Of a DNA stretch of 64,000 bases, positions 17,537 through 25,804 are shown in pieces (the first letter of the stretch is position 1; each line of letters opens with the position of its first letter). A program made the translations under genes and the position numbers. Source of the DNA: Nitrosopolaris sp035691865 (GTDB taxonomy: Archaea; Thermoproteota; Nitrososphaeria; Nitrososphaerales; Nitrososphaeraceae). The notes below the pieces were generated by a model. It was not told where the DNA came from. It saw only the letters and a list, made by a program, of their open reading frames with translations, and searched no databases. The stretch lies in assembly GCA_035691865.1 (NCBI GenBank), contig DASSIM010000128.1, positions 1-64,000 on the forward strand, in the 5' to 3' direction.

Positions 17537-18496
17537 TTGATAGAATCAGATTGTTCAGAACTGAAGTTTGCATTGAGGAAGTCAGTAGAGAGGAATCATT
17601 GCGATGCATTACTACTATCTGGGGGTCTAGACAGCAGTATTCTGGCCCATATCTTGAGACCGAAGCAAACTTTCACCGTTGCATGGAACAATCAGGCGCC
17701 AGATCTTCATTACGCCAGGATGGTTGCTCACAAATACAATACACGTCATACAGAATTAACCCTAAATAATACGAATAATGTCTTTCAGATCTTACGAGCG
17801 GTAATCCTAGGTTTAAAGACGTTTAGCCCCATCGCCGTTAGAAATTCATGTGTTGCTTACGCAGGGATATTGAACGCAAAAAAACATGGTTTCTCGGAAA
17901 TTATGACTGGTGACGGCGGCGACGAACTGTTTGCTGGTTACAATTATCTTAATCGATATTTTATGGATGTTGATATGCTGGAAATTGAGCTAAGGAGACT
18001 GTGGGATATAATGCAATTTTCTTCAATAAGTCTCGCAAAATCACTAAACATTGAAGTCAAGACGCCTTTTCTGGATGTTGAATTTCTCTATTATGCCAAA
18101 TCCATCTCTCCGGCAAAAAAAATAGGCGCGTTCTCAGGGAAGATGTGGGGTAAATTTATCCTAAGAAAGTGCTTTCTAGGAGCGCTAGGAGAACAGATAG
18201 TATGGAGACCGAAACTTGCCCAGCAGGAAGGAGCTGCCACTAACAATCTAAGACATTTTTTGGATACCCAGTTTAACGAAAGCGCATTTCGTTCAAGGGC
18301 AGAGCAGGCCCGAGCGGAGGGCGTCATTGTCAAGGATAAAGAGCATCTTTATTATTATGACGTTTTTAGAAGTTATTTTTGCCCCCCATACAAGGAGGAT
18401 TGTTCTGACGCTCGATGCCCCGAATGTGGCGGCTGTGTATCAGCTAAAACCAATTACTGTAAAACCTGCGGGGCTTTCCCAATTGGCCCAAAGTAA
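17537..18496 (+). CDS. Asparagine synthetase-like ATP-pyrophosphatase domain protein with C-terminal zinc ribbon
   Basis: A 319-residue protein with the PP-loop LLLSGGLDSSILA at residue 25 and the downstream motifs MTGDGGDELFAGYNYL and VKTPFLDVEF of the AsnB synthetase domain. The N-terminal glutaminase domain of AsnB is absent. Instead it has a cysteine-rich C terminus (CSDARCPECGG ... YCKTCG) that looks like a zinc ribbon. It may use free ammonia or modify another substrate; the sequence does not say. The start is TTG. Confidence 0.82.
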   Translation: MIESDCSELKFALRKSVERNHCDALLLSGGLDSSILAHILRPKQTFTVAWNNQAPDLHYARMVAHKYNTRHTELTLNNTNNVFQILRAVILGLKTFSPIAVRNSCVAYAGILNAKKHGFSEIMTGDGGDELFAGYNYLNRYFMDVDMLEIELRRLWDIMQFSSISLAKSLNIEVKTPFLDVEFLYYAKSISPAKKIGAFSGKMWGKFILRKCFLGALGEQIVWRPKLAQQEGAATNNLRHFLDTQFNESAFRSRAEQARAEGVIVKDKEHLYYYDVFRSYFCPPYKEDCSDARCPECGGCVSAKTNYCKTCGAFPIGPK

Positions 18497-18651
18497 ATAT
18501 TGTGCTTGTATGGCCTGTGTATGTGTTTTCCTCATTAGATTGATATTTTTTTCTTGTGACCGCTGTTCGCAGTCGCCACGGTGACACATGGTTGATACAC
18601 ACGCGGATTTTTAGTCTATCAATTATAGAATTGCCAGGTGCCAATACACAA

Positions 18652-19302
18652 ATGTCATTCGGTAACAAATGGATAAAACCACAGGGAGAAAGCGTCGGAA
18701 ATAAACTCCTCGAAGGCCTAAAGCCACAGCCACCACTTAAGCCGAGGATTGAAGAGGCGCAAAACAAATTACACCTTCAAATTTCGAAACTTGAATCTAT
18801 ATCATCAAAAATGCAGGAAAAGGATCAGCTGATCTTTAAACGCATTGTTCATTCTGTGCAAAACCATGACTCTCACTATGCTAGAGTATTGTCCAGCGAA
18901 TTGTCCCAAGTACGGAAGATGAACAAGATGGTGACTTCAGCAAGATTAGCCCTCGAGCAAATACAGCTAAGATTGAATACGATTACTGAGTTGGGTGATG
19001 TGGTTGTGACCCTGAGTCCAGCGATGTCAGTAATTAAGGGAATCCAAGGGCGACTCTCATCGATGATGCCTGAGGCAGATCAATCATTAGGCCAGATCTC
19101 AGATTTACTAGGTAATATAATGACGGACTCTGGACATATCCCAACTGCCGAGATAGCGTCTGGAGGCACAGGTCTGAACGAAGATGCAATGAAAATCATC
19201 GAAGAAGCAAGTGCAATCGTAGAGGAAAACATGAAGGAAAAGTTTCCAGACTTACCTACAAACGCGATGCAGACAAGAAAAACGGAAGCCTCACTTTTTT
19301 AG
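18652..19302 (+). CDS. CdvB/ESCRT-III family protein
   Basis: A 216-residue Snf7-fold protein from the ATG at 18652; the open frame extends to 18556. It has the helical ESCRT-III core IEEAQNKLHLQISKLE ... RIVHSVQNHD ... LSSELSQVRKMNKMV, then LALEQIQLRLNTI, GDVVVTLSPAMSVI and LGQISDLLG. The C terminus has KFPDLPT, resembling a MIM2 motif that binds the AAA ATPase CdvC. It lacks the C-terminal winged helix of the main CdvB, so it is likely a paralogue acting in cell division or membrane scission. Confidence 0.88.
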   Translation: MSFGNKWIKPQGESVGNKLLEGLKPQPPLKPRIEEAQNKLHLQISKLESISSKMQEKDQLIFKRIVHSVQNHDSHYARVLSSELSQVRKMNKMVTSARLALEQIQLRLNTITELGDVVVTLSPAMSVIKGIQGRLSSMMPEADQSLGQISDLLGNIMTDSGHIPTAEIASGGTGLNEDAMKIIEEASAIVEENMKEKFPDLPTNAMQTRKTEASLF

Positions 19303-19324
19303 AGTTCAAAAAGTCTCTCACCCT

Positions 19325-19729
19325 TCATTTATTAGTATGGGCTATTACCCTAATTTCTTTTTTAATCCGCGATATCGTAGGATAACTGTATCCTTTTTCG
19401 CGATAGGACCTTATCATTGCCTTCCAGTTGTTTAGCCGCCACCCCGCCTGGGTATTATTGAGCATAACAGTCTCTTTTTTTACTATGCTTTTGCGACCTG
19501 GCATAAGATATCCGCCCGTGAGTGCCCTTTCACGTTTGTAAGCAAATCGCAAGCCAAACAAAATCATATTTACAGAAAGCGACTCGAGGTAAGTCTGTAC
19601 TTCCTTTTGTTGTGTTTTGGTTAGTTGCAGTCTAAATGTGAACAGCTTAGAATCCACAACATTAAAGACAAGCATCTCGTTAATATGTATTTCTAAACTC
19701 GAGTTTAGCAATATGTATCTTGCTAGCAT
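19325..19729 (-). CDS. Hypothetical protein
   Basis: A 134-residue basic protein of unknown family; a start at the internal MLVFNVVDSK is possible. The C-terminal half (NNTQAGWRLNNWKAMIRSYREKGYSYPTISRIKKEI) is helical and could be DNA-binding. It converges on the cdvB paralogue. I rate it a probable but unproven gene. Confidence 0.45.
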   Translation of the reverse strand: MLARYILLNSSLEIHINEMLVFNVVDSKLFTFRLQLTKTQQKEVQTYLESLSVNMILFGLRFAYKRERALTGGYLMPGRKSIVKKETVMLNNTQAGWRLNNWKAMIRSYREKGYSYPTISRIKKEIRVIAHTNK

Positions 19730-19809
19730 CTAAAAGCGACCGCGAGTGTGATATTTCCAAAACGGAATATAACTCTCTAAATAGCTTGTGTTTGGGTATG
19801 AATCATTAA

Positions 19810-20976
19810 TTAGATAATATTATTTTTTTTCCCAATGATCTCGAAGGAATCGGCCGCGACGAGTAGATCATCCTTAGTGTGCATGGCTGTGACCGTCAGC
19901 CTCAGTCGAGCCTTCCCTTTGCCCACAGTAGGGTACCTGATAGGCTGAACGAAAACACCATCGGCCAGCAATTCCTTTGAAATATCGAGGGCTAATTTTT
20001 CATCACCAATCATCACAGGAATTATCTGGCTGGTGTTCTTGTTAATCGAAAAGCCTTGATCTGTCAACTTTTTTTTCAAGAATTCAACATTTCTAAATAG
20101 CTTGAGTTGCAGATTTCCTTTTTCTGCAAGCGGAATGGCTACGAGGGCTGCTGCAGACAAATGCTCTGGCAACGCGGAAGTATAAATGAATGGACGTGAT
20201 TTATTCATCAAAAGTTCTCTGACCAACATAGAGCCAGCGACGTATCCGCCAAAACATCCTAAACCCTTGCTCAAACTGCTGACGCTAACATCTATCATCT
20301 TTTTAACATCAAAGTACGCAGGTACTCCAGAATAGGAGCCAGGTGAGCCAAATATAAAATCGCCATGAGCATCGTCAACTATCATCATAGCATTATGATC
20401 CTTTGCAAGGCAACATATCTGAACTAGCTCGGAAAAGTCTCCATCCATACTGAAAACACCTTCAGTAATGACAATTTTATCTCCAGAAGTTGAGCGTAGT
20501 TGGATCTGTAGATCTTCGAGATCGTTATGACGGAAAACCTTGATAGTTGCGTGACTCAGCTTACACGCATCTATTATGCTTGCATGGTTGAGTTCGTCGC
20601 TTATTATCGTCGTACCCTTATTGGCGAGTGTGGTAATGACCCCTAGATTTGCCATATAGCCATTCGGATAAAGGAGCGATGATTCTGTATCTCTGTGTTT
20701 TGCGATTTGCTCTTCGAGCTCTAGTAACTTTGGAGCATTTCCAGCTACTAATCTAGAACTGCACTGTGACATGTGACGTAACGAAAATCGAGCTTCTTGA
20801 AGTACCAACGGATTCGTAGATAATCCGAGATAATCATTTGAACATAAATGAATTCTTTCTTTGCCATTGACTAATGCTCTCGCTCCGTACACCTCGACCA
20901 CATATGGTCTCCTATACAAGTTATTTTTTTTGAGCTCAGCTAGTTCAAGTTCGATGATCTTACGTGGATAGACCAA
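19810..20976 (-). CDS. bioF: 8-amino-7-oxononanoate synthase
   Basis: A 388-residue PLP enzyme of the alpha-oxoamine synthase family with LCSNDYLGLSTNP, SSRLVAGN, DELNHASIIDACKLS, VDDAHGDFIFG and SLSKGLGCFGGYVAGS, where the lysine is the expected PLP site. It condenses pimeloyl thioester with alanine in biotin synthesis. Its start overlaps the end of bioB by 17 nt, so the two are translated from one transcript. Confidence 0.92.
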   Translation of the reverse strand: MVYPRKIIELELAELKKNNLYRRPYVVEVYGARALVNGKERIHLCSNDYLGLSTNPLVLQEARFSLRHMSQCSSRLVAGNAPKLLELEEQIAKHRDTESSLLYPNGYMANLGVITTLANKGTTIISDELNHASIIDACKLSHATIKVFRHNDLEDLQIQLRSTSGDKIVITEGVFSMDGDFSELVQICCLAKDHNAMMIVDDAHGDFIFGSPGSYSGVPAYFDVKKMIDVSVSSLSKGLGCFGGYVAGSMLVRELLMNKSRPFIYTSALPEHLSAAALVAIPLAEKGNLQLKLFRNVEFLKKKLTDQGFSINKNTSQIIPVMIGDEKLALDISKELLADGVFVQPIRYPTVGKGKARLRLTVTAMHTKDDLLVAADSFEIIGKKNNII

Positions 20977-21940
20977 TTTCGTGTATCATCTGCAAGTCTT
21001 TGTTCGCGCTATTTCCGTCGACCGTGAGATATCCACCGGTAATTATCCCGTTCGCGCCTGCTCTCAAAGCCAATCTACCATTATCCTTGAAGTGCAGCTC
21101 TCTTCCCCCGGCTACCTTCAAAATTGTCTTAGGCATCAAGAATCGCCAAACAGCAATTGTTCTTATAGCATCATCGGCAGGGATCTGAGGCATTTGCCAT
21201 ATAGGTGTTCCCGGCTGAGCAACTAAGATATTCACCGGAACCTCTTCTGGCTTCAGCGAGGCAATCGAAAATCCCAGTTCTAACCTCTGTTGAGGAGTTT
21301 CCCCCATCCCGATGATTCCTCCGCAACATAGTTCCAGCCCCTCGTCTTTTACAATCTGAGCGGTCTTCATTCTGTCTTTGAAATCGTGTGTTTTACATAT
21401 CTTCGAAAAGTAACTCTCGGCAGCCTCTAAATTATGATTGTATCGTTTCACGCCAAGAGATTTTAGTTTACCAGCCCTTAGATTTGTCATAAATCCAAGC
21501 GAGACGTTAACGTCAATGTTCACTTTGTCCTTTATTTCCGCAATTGTCTTGCAAATCTGTTGAAAATCTTTTTCTGGTGGCGTTCTATAAGCACAAACAA
21601 GACAAAAACTTGAAGCGCCGCTCTCTTTCGCTGACACTGCTCGTTGTAAGATTACTTCTGTGGACAAAAGTGGATACTTCTTTATCTTTGTATCATAAAA
21701 CGATGATTGTGAGCAAAAGGAGCAGCTCTCGGGGCAATTGCCGGACTTTGCATTTAGCAGCGTTTCGACATCTACTTTATTCGCACTAAATGTTCTTGTA
21801 ATGATGTTCGCGCATTGGGTTAGGGTTCCAACATCAGTTGTGAAAAGTAATCGCTCTGCCTCTTTAAAGGAAACGTCTGAGCCAGCGAGGACGTTATTGG
21901 TCATATCATGAATAAAGGCATGATCCTGCATAGAGTTCAA
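20960..21940 (-). CDS. bioB: Biotin synthase
   Basis: A 326-residue radical SAM enzyme with the cluster motif SGNCPESCSFCSQS (Cys-x3-Cys-x2-Cys). It also has RYNHNLEAAESYF, GLELCCGGIIGMGET, NILVAQPGTP and the C-terminal GANGIITGGYLTVDG, all typical of BioB. It inserts sulfur into dethiobiotin. The start is TTG at 21940, or ATG 9 nt later. Confidence 0.95.
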   Translation of the reverse strand: MNSMQDHAFIHDMTNNVLAGSDVSFKEAERLLFTTDVGTLTQCANIITRTFSANKVDVETLLNAKSGNCPESCSFCSQSSFYDTKIKKYPLLSTEVILQRAVSAKESGASSFCLVCAYRTPPEKDFQQICKTIAEIKDKVNIDVNVSLGFMTNLRAGKLKSLGVKRYNHNLEAAESYFSKICKTHDFKDRMKTAQIVKDEGLELCCGGIIGMGETPQQRLELGFSIASLKPEEVPVNILVAQPGTPIWQMPQIPADDAIRTIAVWRFLMPKTILKVAGGRELHFKDNGRLALRAGANGIITGGYLTVDGNSANKDLQMIHEIGLST

Positions 21941-22147
21941 AATATATGGACCATAATTAACTTTTTGAATATTAGTAAATTATCTTTGCAAATAATGAAA
22001 TATTGCAGAATTCGAGTATAGAAATGTGAGAAAGCAATTATACGCTTTTCATCTAGTGTCAAATGGCATAAAACCATGGGTGAGGCAGGCCTTCTATTGT
22101 ATAAAGAGCACGAATAAGAGTAGATGTTGTCGGGAAAGAACGCAGTG

Positions 22148-22171
22148 GCTGTAATACCCGGGTATTACAGC
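22148..22171. repeat. 24-bp perfect palindrome
   Basis: The half-site GCTGTAATACCC is followed immediately by its exact reverse complement. It stands about 200 bp from each of the divergent bioB and recombinase starts. Such a site could be a regulator-binding site or a recombinase site; neither is shown. Confidence 0.85.
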
Positions 22172-22352
22172 TCATGCCGAATTTCGTCACTGATATACAT
22201 CTTGCAGAATGTTCAGATACCGGTCCTTTTTTGGAGGGATTAAAAATACTCCCATTTTTTTACCTTCAATATTGTGTCCGCCTGAATTTCGGAAGTACGG
22301 GCCTTTTTATACTTATTATCGCACTTTATTGACAACAGTATAGTTAAGGGTA

Positions 22353-22366
22353 AATTAACTGGTCCT
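22353..22366 (+). promoter_or_regulatory. Element AATTAAcTGGTcCT upstream of the recombinase gene
   Basis: This 14-nt stretch lies 6 nt before the recombinase start. It matches the stretch at 24305-24318 between bioA and bioD at 12 of 14 positions. The half TGGTCC is repeated, reversed, beside the bioB start. It is a candidate shared regulatory site. Confidence 0.35.
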
Positions 22367-22371
22367 TACTT

Positions 22372-23022
22372 GTGAAATGTGCTTTTGGATACTTGAGGGT
22401 AAGTACCGAAGAACAGACGATTATGAATCAAAAAATGGTGCTTCAACAGTGGGCAGATGAACGTGGCTATCAGGTAATTGACTTCTTCGAAGATTCGGCG
22501 GTTAGTGGGAAAATACCAGCCGTAAAAAGAAAGGCATTTCAAGAGCTGTTAGACCTTGTGAGGATTGAACCGATAGATGCCATATTGGTATATGAGCTTT
22601 CACGTGTTGGCAGAACTTTTTGGGACACCCTTGATGCAATAAAGGCAATTGAAGAATATGCACCGTTGATTTCGTGTTCGCCAAGAGAGTCTTTTTTGCA
22701 AAACACCGAACCGAGTGTAAGAAGCCTGATGATCGGTATACTTACTTGGGTAGCAGAGAGAGAGCGGGAGATGTTAGTACAGCGAACTAAGGATGGTATG
22801 GCCAGAGCGAAGGCTTTGGGAAAAGCAATAGGAAGACCACACAAAGCGCTTGATAAAGACCATTTGATTAAGTTGCTATCTGCTAATACCCCTCGATCAA
22901 AAATAGCAAAATCACTTGGGGTTTCGAAAGCGACGCTTTACAAAGAGCTACGAGAATTGACTATTTGCTCTCCCGTTCAATCATCTGCAAAAGGCGAAGA
23001 TGGACATCTAGCAGAGTCTTAA
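22372..23022 (+). CDS. Serine site-specific recombinase (resolvase/invertase family)
   Basis: A 216-residue small serine recombinase. The catalytic domain starts FGYLRVSTEEQ, where the serine is the nucleophile, and continues with VYELSRVGRTFWDTLD and WVAEREREMLVQRTKDGMARAKALGKAIGRP. A C-terminal helix-turn-helix follows (TPRSKIAKSLGVSKATLYKELREL). The layout is the Tn3/Hin type, apparently intact. The start is GTG. It lies between bioB and bioA, and its 3' end overlaps bioA by 62 bp on the opposite strand. No terminal repeats or partner transposase were seen. Confidence 0.92.
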   Translation: MKCAFGYLRVSTEEQTIMNQKMVLQQWADERGYQVIDFFEDSAVSGKIPAVKRKAFQELLDLVRIEPIDAILVYELSRVGRTFWDTLDAIKAIEEYAPLISCSPRESFLQNTEPSVRSLMIGILTWVAEREREMLVQRTKDGMARAKALGKAIGRPHKALDKDHLIKLLSANTPRSKIAKSLGVSKATLYKELRELTICSPVQSSAKGEDGHLAES

Positions 23023-24301
23023 GATCTCTCCTTGGAATCGCCAACGGTGGTATCACAATCATGGTGTTGGCCAGCGACCTGAGAAATACACCCATTTTCA
23101 TGGATTCACGCATAATAAAGTACTGTATTGGTTCTTTATTTTGCATGTAGTTTATGGGCTTATTGTTCTTGTAAAGCTCAAATGCTGCAAGTAGCCCCTT
23201 ATGTCTCAAACTTGACACGATTGGTGACGTTGACACTTCTTCGAGCCGCCGCCCAATGTATTGGCTGTTCTCTCTAATTTTCTGCAACAAGTTGTGTCTT
23301 TTATATAAGTCAAGATTTGCTATCGCGGCAGCGCAAGCGATCGGGTGGCCTGTAAAAGTATGCCCATGATTTAACTGCTTGCGCTCAGAATAATTCCCAA
23401 GAAATGCATTGTAAATGTCTTCTGTGGTAAGAGTCACGGCGAGAGGGCTATATCCTGCGGTCAAGGCTTTGCCGAAGCAAACTATGTCTGGACTAGACCG
23501 TTGTGCTAAATATTCAATCATATTTCCGAGTCTACCAAATCCCGTGGCAATTTCATCTACGATCAGAAGTAGATCATGTTTCTTACATAGGTCAGAAACT
23601 TTTTGCTGATAACCTTTTTCGAAGATTATCCCTCCCCCAGCTATTTGTGCGCCACTCTCCATGACAAGGGCGGCGCAGCGATAGCCGTATTTCACGATAA
23701 TATGCTCGGTTTGTTCAATACATCTATCTACAATGTCCTCTATGCTTTTTGCGGATGAGCCATTCTCCCACGGACTTGGCGCTCTGTATACTTTCGCCAG
23801 AATGGGCTTGTAAGCGCGAAAATACTTGGCCAGGTATCCTAAAGACATTGCACCCAATGTGTCACCATGATAAGCATGCTCGAGGCCAATGAAGTGTGTT
23901 TTTTTTGGCTTACCTTTGTTACGCCAATACTGAACTGCCATCTTCATTGCCACTTCGAGAGCCGTGGAACCGTTGTCAGAATAAAAAACACTCTGCATCC
24001 CACGAGCGAGGTTTAACAGCTTTTCAGCTAGAGTTATTGAAGGAGCGTTGGCTAGTCCGAAGAGTGTTGAGTGTTGAAGAGTTTGGATCTGCTCCGACAT
24101 CTTGCTGACGATCTCGTTCCTACCATGTCCCCAGACATTGCACCACATGCTGGCTATCCCATCTAGGTACCTCCTTCCCTCGTTATCAATCAAATAGAAT
24201 CCCTTTCCCCCTATGATCACTCTATTGTCCCATTTTTTCCAGTCTTTCATTTGTGTATAGGGATGCCAGATGTACCGCTTATCGGCATGAGCGAGTCGCA
24301 T
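22961..24301 (-). CDS. bioA: Adenosylmethionine-8-amino-7-oxononanoate aminotransferase
   Basis: A 446-residue class III aminotransferase with IWHPYTQMKDW, DGIASMWCNVWGHGRNEI, YSDNGSTALEVAMKMA, VDEIATGFGRLG, FGKALTAGYSPLAVTLT with the PLP lysine, and HGHTFTGHPIACAAA. The N-terminal pattern is that of BioA. It makes 7,8-diaminononanoate. It is divergent from bioD with a 40-bp gap, and its 3' end is overlapped by the recombinase gene. Confidence 0.94.
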   Translation of the reverse strand: MRLAHADKRYIWHPYTQMKDWKKWDNRVIIGGKGFYLIDNEGRRYLDGIASMWCNVWGHGRNEIVSKMSEQIQTLQHSTLFGLANAPSITLAEKLLNLARGMQSVFYSDNGSTALEVAMKMAVQYWRNKGKPKKTHFIGLEHAYHGDTLGAMSLGYLAKYFRAYKPILAKVYRAPSPWENGSSAKSIEDIVDRCIEQTEHIIVKYGYRCAALVMESGAQIAGGGIIFEKGYQQKVSDLCKKHDLLLIVDEIATGFGRLGNMIEYLAQRSSPDIVCFGKALTAGYSPLAVTLTTEDIYNAFLGNYSERKQLNHGHTFTGHPIACAAAIANLDLYKRHNLLQKIRENSQYIGRRLEEVSTSPIVSSLRHKGLLAAFELYKNNKPINYMQNKEPIQYFIMRESMKMGVFLRSLANTMIVIPPLAIPRRDLKTLLDVHLRLLQMIERESK

Positions 24302-24304
24302 TTC

Positions 24305-24318
24305 AATTAAATGGTACT
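24305..24318 (+). promoter_or_regulatory. Element AATTAAaTGGTaCT in the bioA/bioD divergent promoter
   Basis: It lies in the 40-bp space between the divergent bioA and bioD starts, and 12 of 14 positions match the stretch before the recombinase gene. The AATTAAAT part could also serve as a TATA box for bioD. Confidence 0.35.
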
Positions 24319-24341
24319 CCTATTGTTCTAATAGTATTTCC

Positions 24342-25070
24342 ATGCGGGGCCTACTTATTACTGGGACAGACACAGGCGTTGGGAAAACTTTGATAGCAGC
24401 TGCCCTGGTGCGCACTCTTCGCGCAAGGGGTATTGATGTAGGCATAATGAAACCTTTCGCAGCTTCAAAAGGGATATTTTCAAAGAAGTACAGATCAAAG
24501 GACACTGCAATATTGGCTAAAGCAGCCCATGCAAAAGAGACAGACGGAGAGATGAATCCTTTTTTTTATTCCGTGCCAGCAGCGCCTTATGTTGCATCAG
24601 TGGTCACAAAACAGACAGAAGTTAAGATGTCTGCCGCTCTCGATGCCTTCCGGAATCTTGCTATCAAGCATGATATCGTGATAGTTGAAGGGATCGGAGG
24701 CTTAATGGTTCCACTGACAGAAAAGGAAACATTTGCTGACTTTGTGAAAAATCTTGACGTGCCCACTATCATCGTCGCCAGGTCTAGCCTAGGTACACTC
24801 AACCAAATACTTCTTACGGTTAACACTTCACAAGCTTATGGTTTAGATGTTTTGGGTTTGGTTATGAATAAATTCCCTCAAAAAGCTACAGCGGTAGATA
24901 AACAATTACTAGCTGCAGTCAAAAAGTTAGCCGGGGTTGAAGTGCTCTGTGTTATCCCGAGAATTGTCAAGCTCACAAATAGATGCTCCAAAATAGACAA
25001 GATCGTTGTTGATAATATCTTGCCCAGATTGCATATTGATACTTTTGAATCTGATCTTAATCAGAATTGA
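24342..25070 (+). CDS. bioD: Dethiobiotin synthetase
   Basis: A 242-residue P-loop enzyme beginning MRGLLITGTDTGVGKTLIAAAL, the BioD nucleotide loop. MKPFAAS and the VEGIGGLMVPL motif follow. It carboxylates and closes the ureido ring of 7,8-diaminopelargonate to give dethiobiotin. With bioF, bioA and bioB in this window the late biotin pathway is complete; no gene for pimelate supply was seen. Confidence 0.94.
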   Translation: MRGLLITGTDTGVGKTLIAAALVRTLRARGIDVGIMKPFAASKGIFSKKYRSKDTAILAKAAHAKETDGEMNPFFYSVPAAPYVASVVTKQTEVKMSAALDAFRNLAIKHDIVIVEGIGGLMVPLTEKETFADFVKNLDVPTIIVARSSLGTLNQILLTVNTSQAYGLDVLGLVMNKFPQKATAVDKQLLAAVKKLAGVEVLCVIPRIVKLTNRCSKIDKIVVDNILPRLHIDTFESDLNQN

Positions 25071-25295
25071 ATTGGGCAAGCAACGAGAACCAGAACCTTC
25101 CAGTAGGGATATTCCTAGATGTGAATCGAATTAGGGGTTTAACATTGATTTATGCCTAAGTTCGCAAGTGTTTTGGTGAGATCGACAGAAATCCTATGAG
25201 TGGCCAGATTGGGATTTGGAGAAATCTGTCTGCAAGGTCCTGAAAAACTGAGTATCAAAATAGGTTTATTATATGTCACTTCTGGAACTATTATT

Positions 25296-25718
25296 ATGAT
25301 AACAATCAAAGTGGCAACTGGATTGCTGGTGGCCTCTTTAATTTTACTGATAATATACGGCGCTGATGTCGCACTATCCTCCATCGGAGTCGGGACGCCT
25401 AGTCACTCGGGATTCTTGCCCGTCAATAAGGCTGCAAGGGGTGCTGTCTTCGGCGGAGGTGCTATAACGATGTCTATAATCGGCTTCGTTATAACAAGGG
25501 GCGAGCCATCTCAAGTGATCTCCATGCTTCTCATAATTAACGGCGGTATCATCATTGCTGGTATGATAATATTGATCATCGTTAGTTCAGGAATCACGAG
25601 AAATGGAACAATCACCATTGGTTCTACCATCGGTACGGGTATAGTTTTGGTAGGTCTAGGCATTGTGAAAGTCAGGTTGGATAGGGCTTTGGTCGAGAGA
25701 AATCAGACCCAAAAGTAA
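25296..25718 (+). CDS. Membrane protein with about four transmembrane segments, function unknown
   Basis: A 140-residue hydrophobic protein from the ATG at 25296; the frame is open back to 25200. The segments are near residues 6-25 (TGLLVASLILLIIYGADVAL), 50-70, 75-97 (MLLIINGGIIIAGMIILIIV) and 107-125. The C-terminal tail is charged (RLDRALVERNQTQK). No family is recognised. Confidence 0.6.
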   Translation: MITIKVATGLLVASLILLIIYGADVALSSIGVGTPSHSGFLPVNKAARGAVFGGGAITMSIIGFVITRGEPSQVISMLLIINGGIIIAGMIILIIVSSGITRNGTITIGSTIGTGIVLVGLGIVKVRLDRALVERNQTQK

Positions 25719-25804
25719 TTTTAGCATTCTTGTTTTAAGGTCGCTTGCTAAAGTGATGGTTGTTCTGCATACTCTTTTATACAAAACAATATGACAGCCA
25801 AACG

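Larger units (their letters stand above)
21941..22371. other. Intergenic region between bioB and the recombinase gene, with a long palindrome
   Basis: About 430 bases separating two divergent genes. It contains a 24-bp perfect palindrome (22148-22171), an AGTTAA...TTAACT inverted repeat close to the recombinase start, and TTTTTATA near 22310 as a likely TATA box for the recombinase. GGACCA at 21948-21953 and its complement TGGTCC at 22360-22365 lie close to the two start codons. No reading frame is supported inside. Confidence 0.6.

Noticed and set aside
22372..23022. Recombinase as part of an IS607-like or Tn3-like transposon
   Set aside because: No adjacent transposase, terminal inverted repeats or target-site duplications visible; it stands alone.
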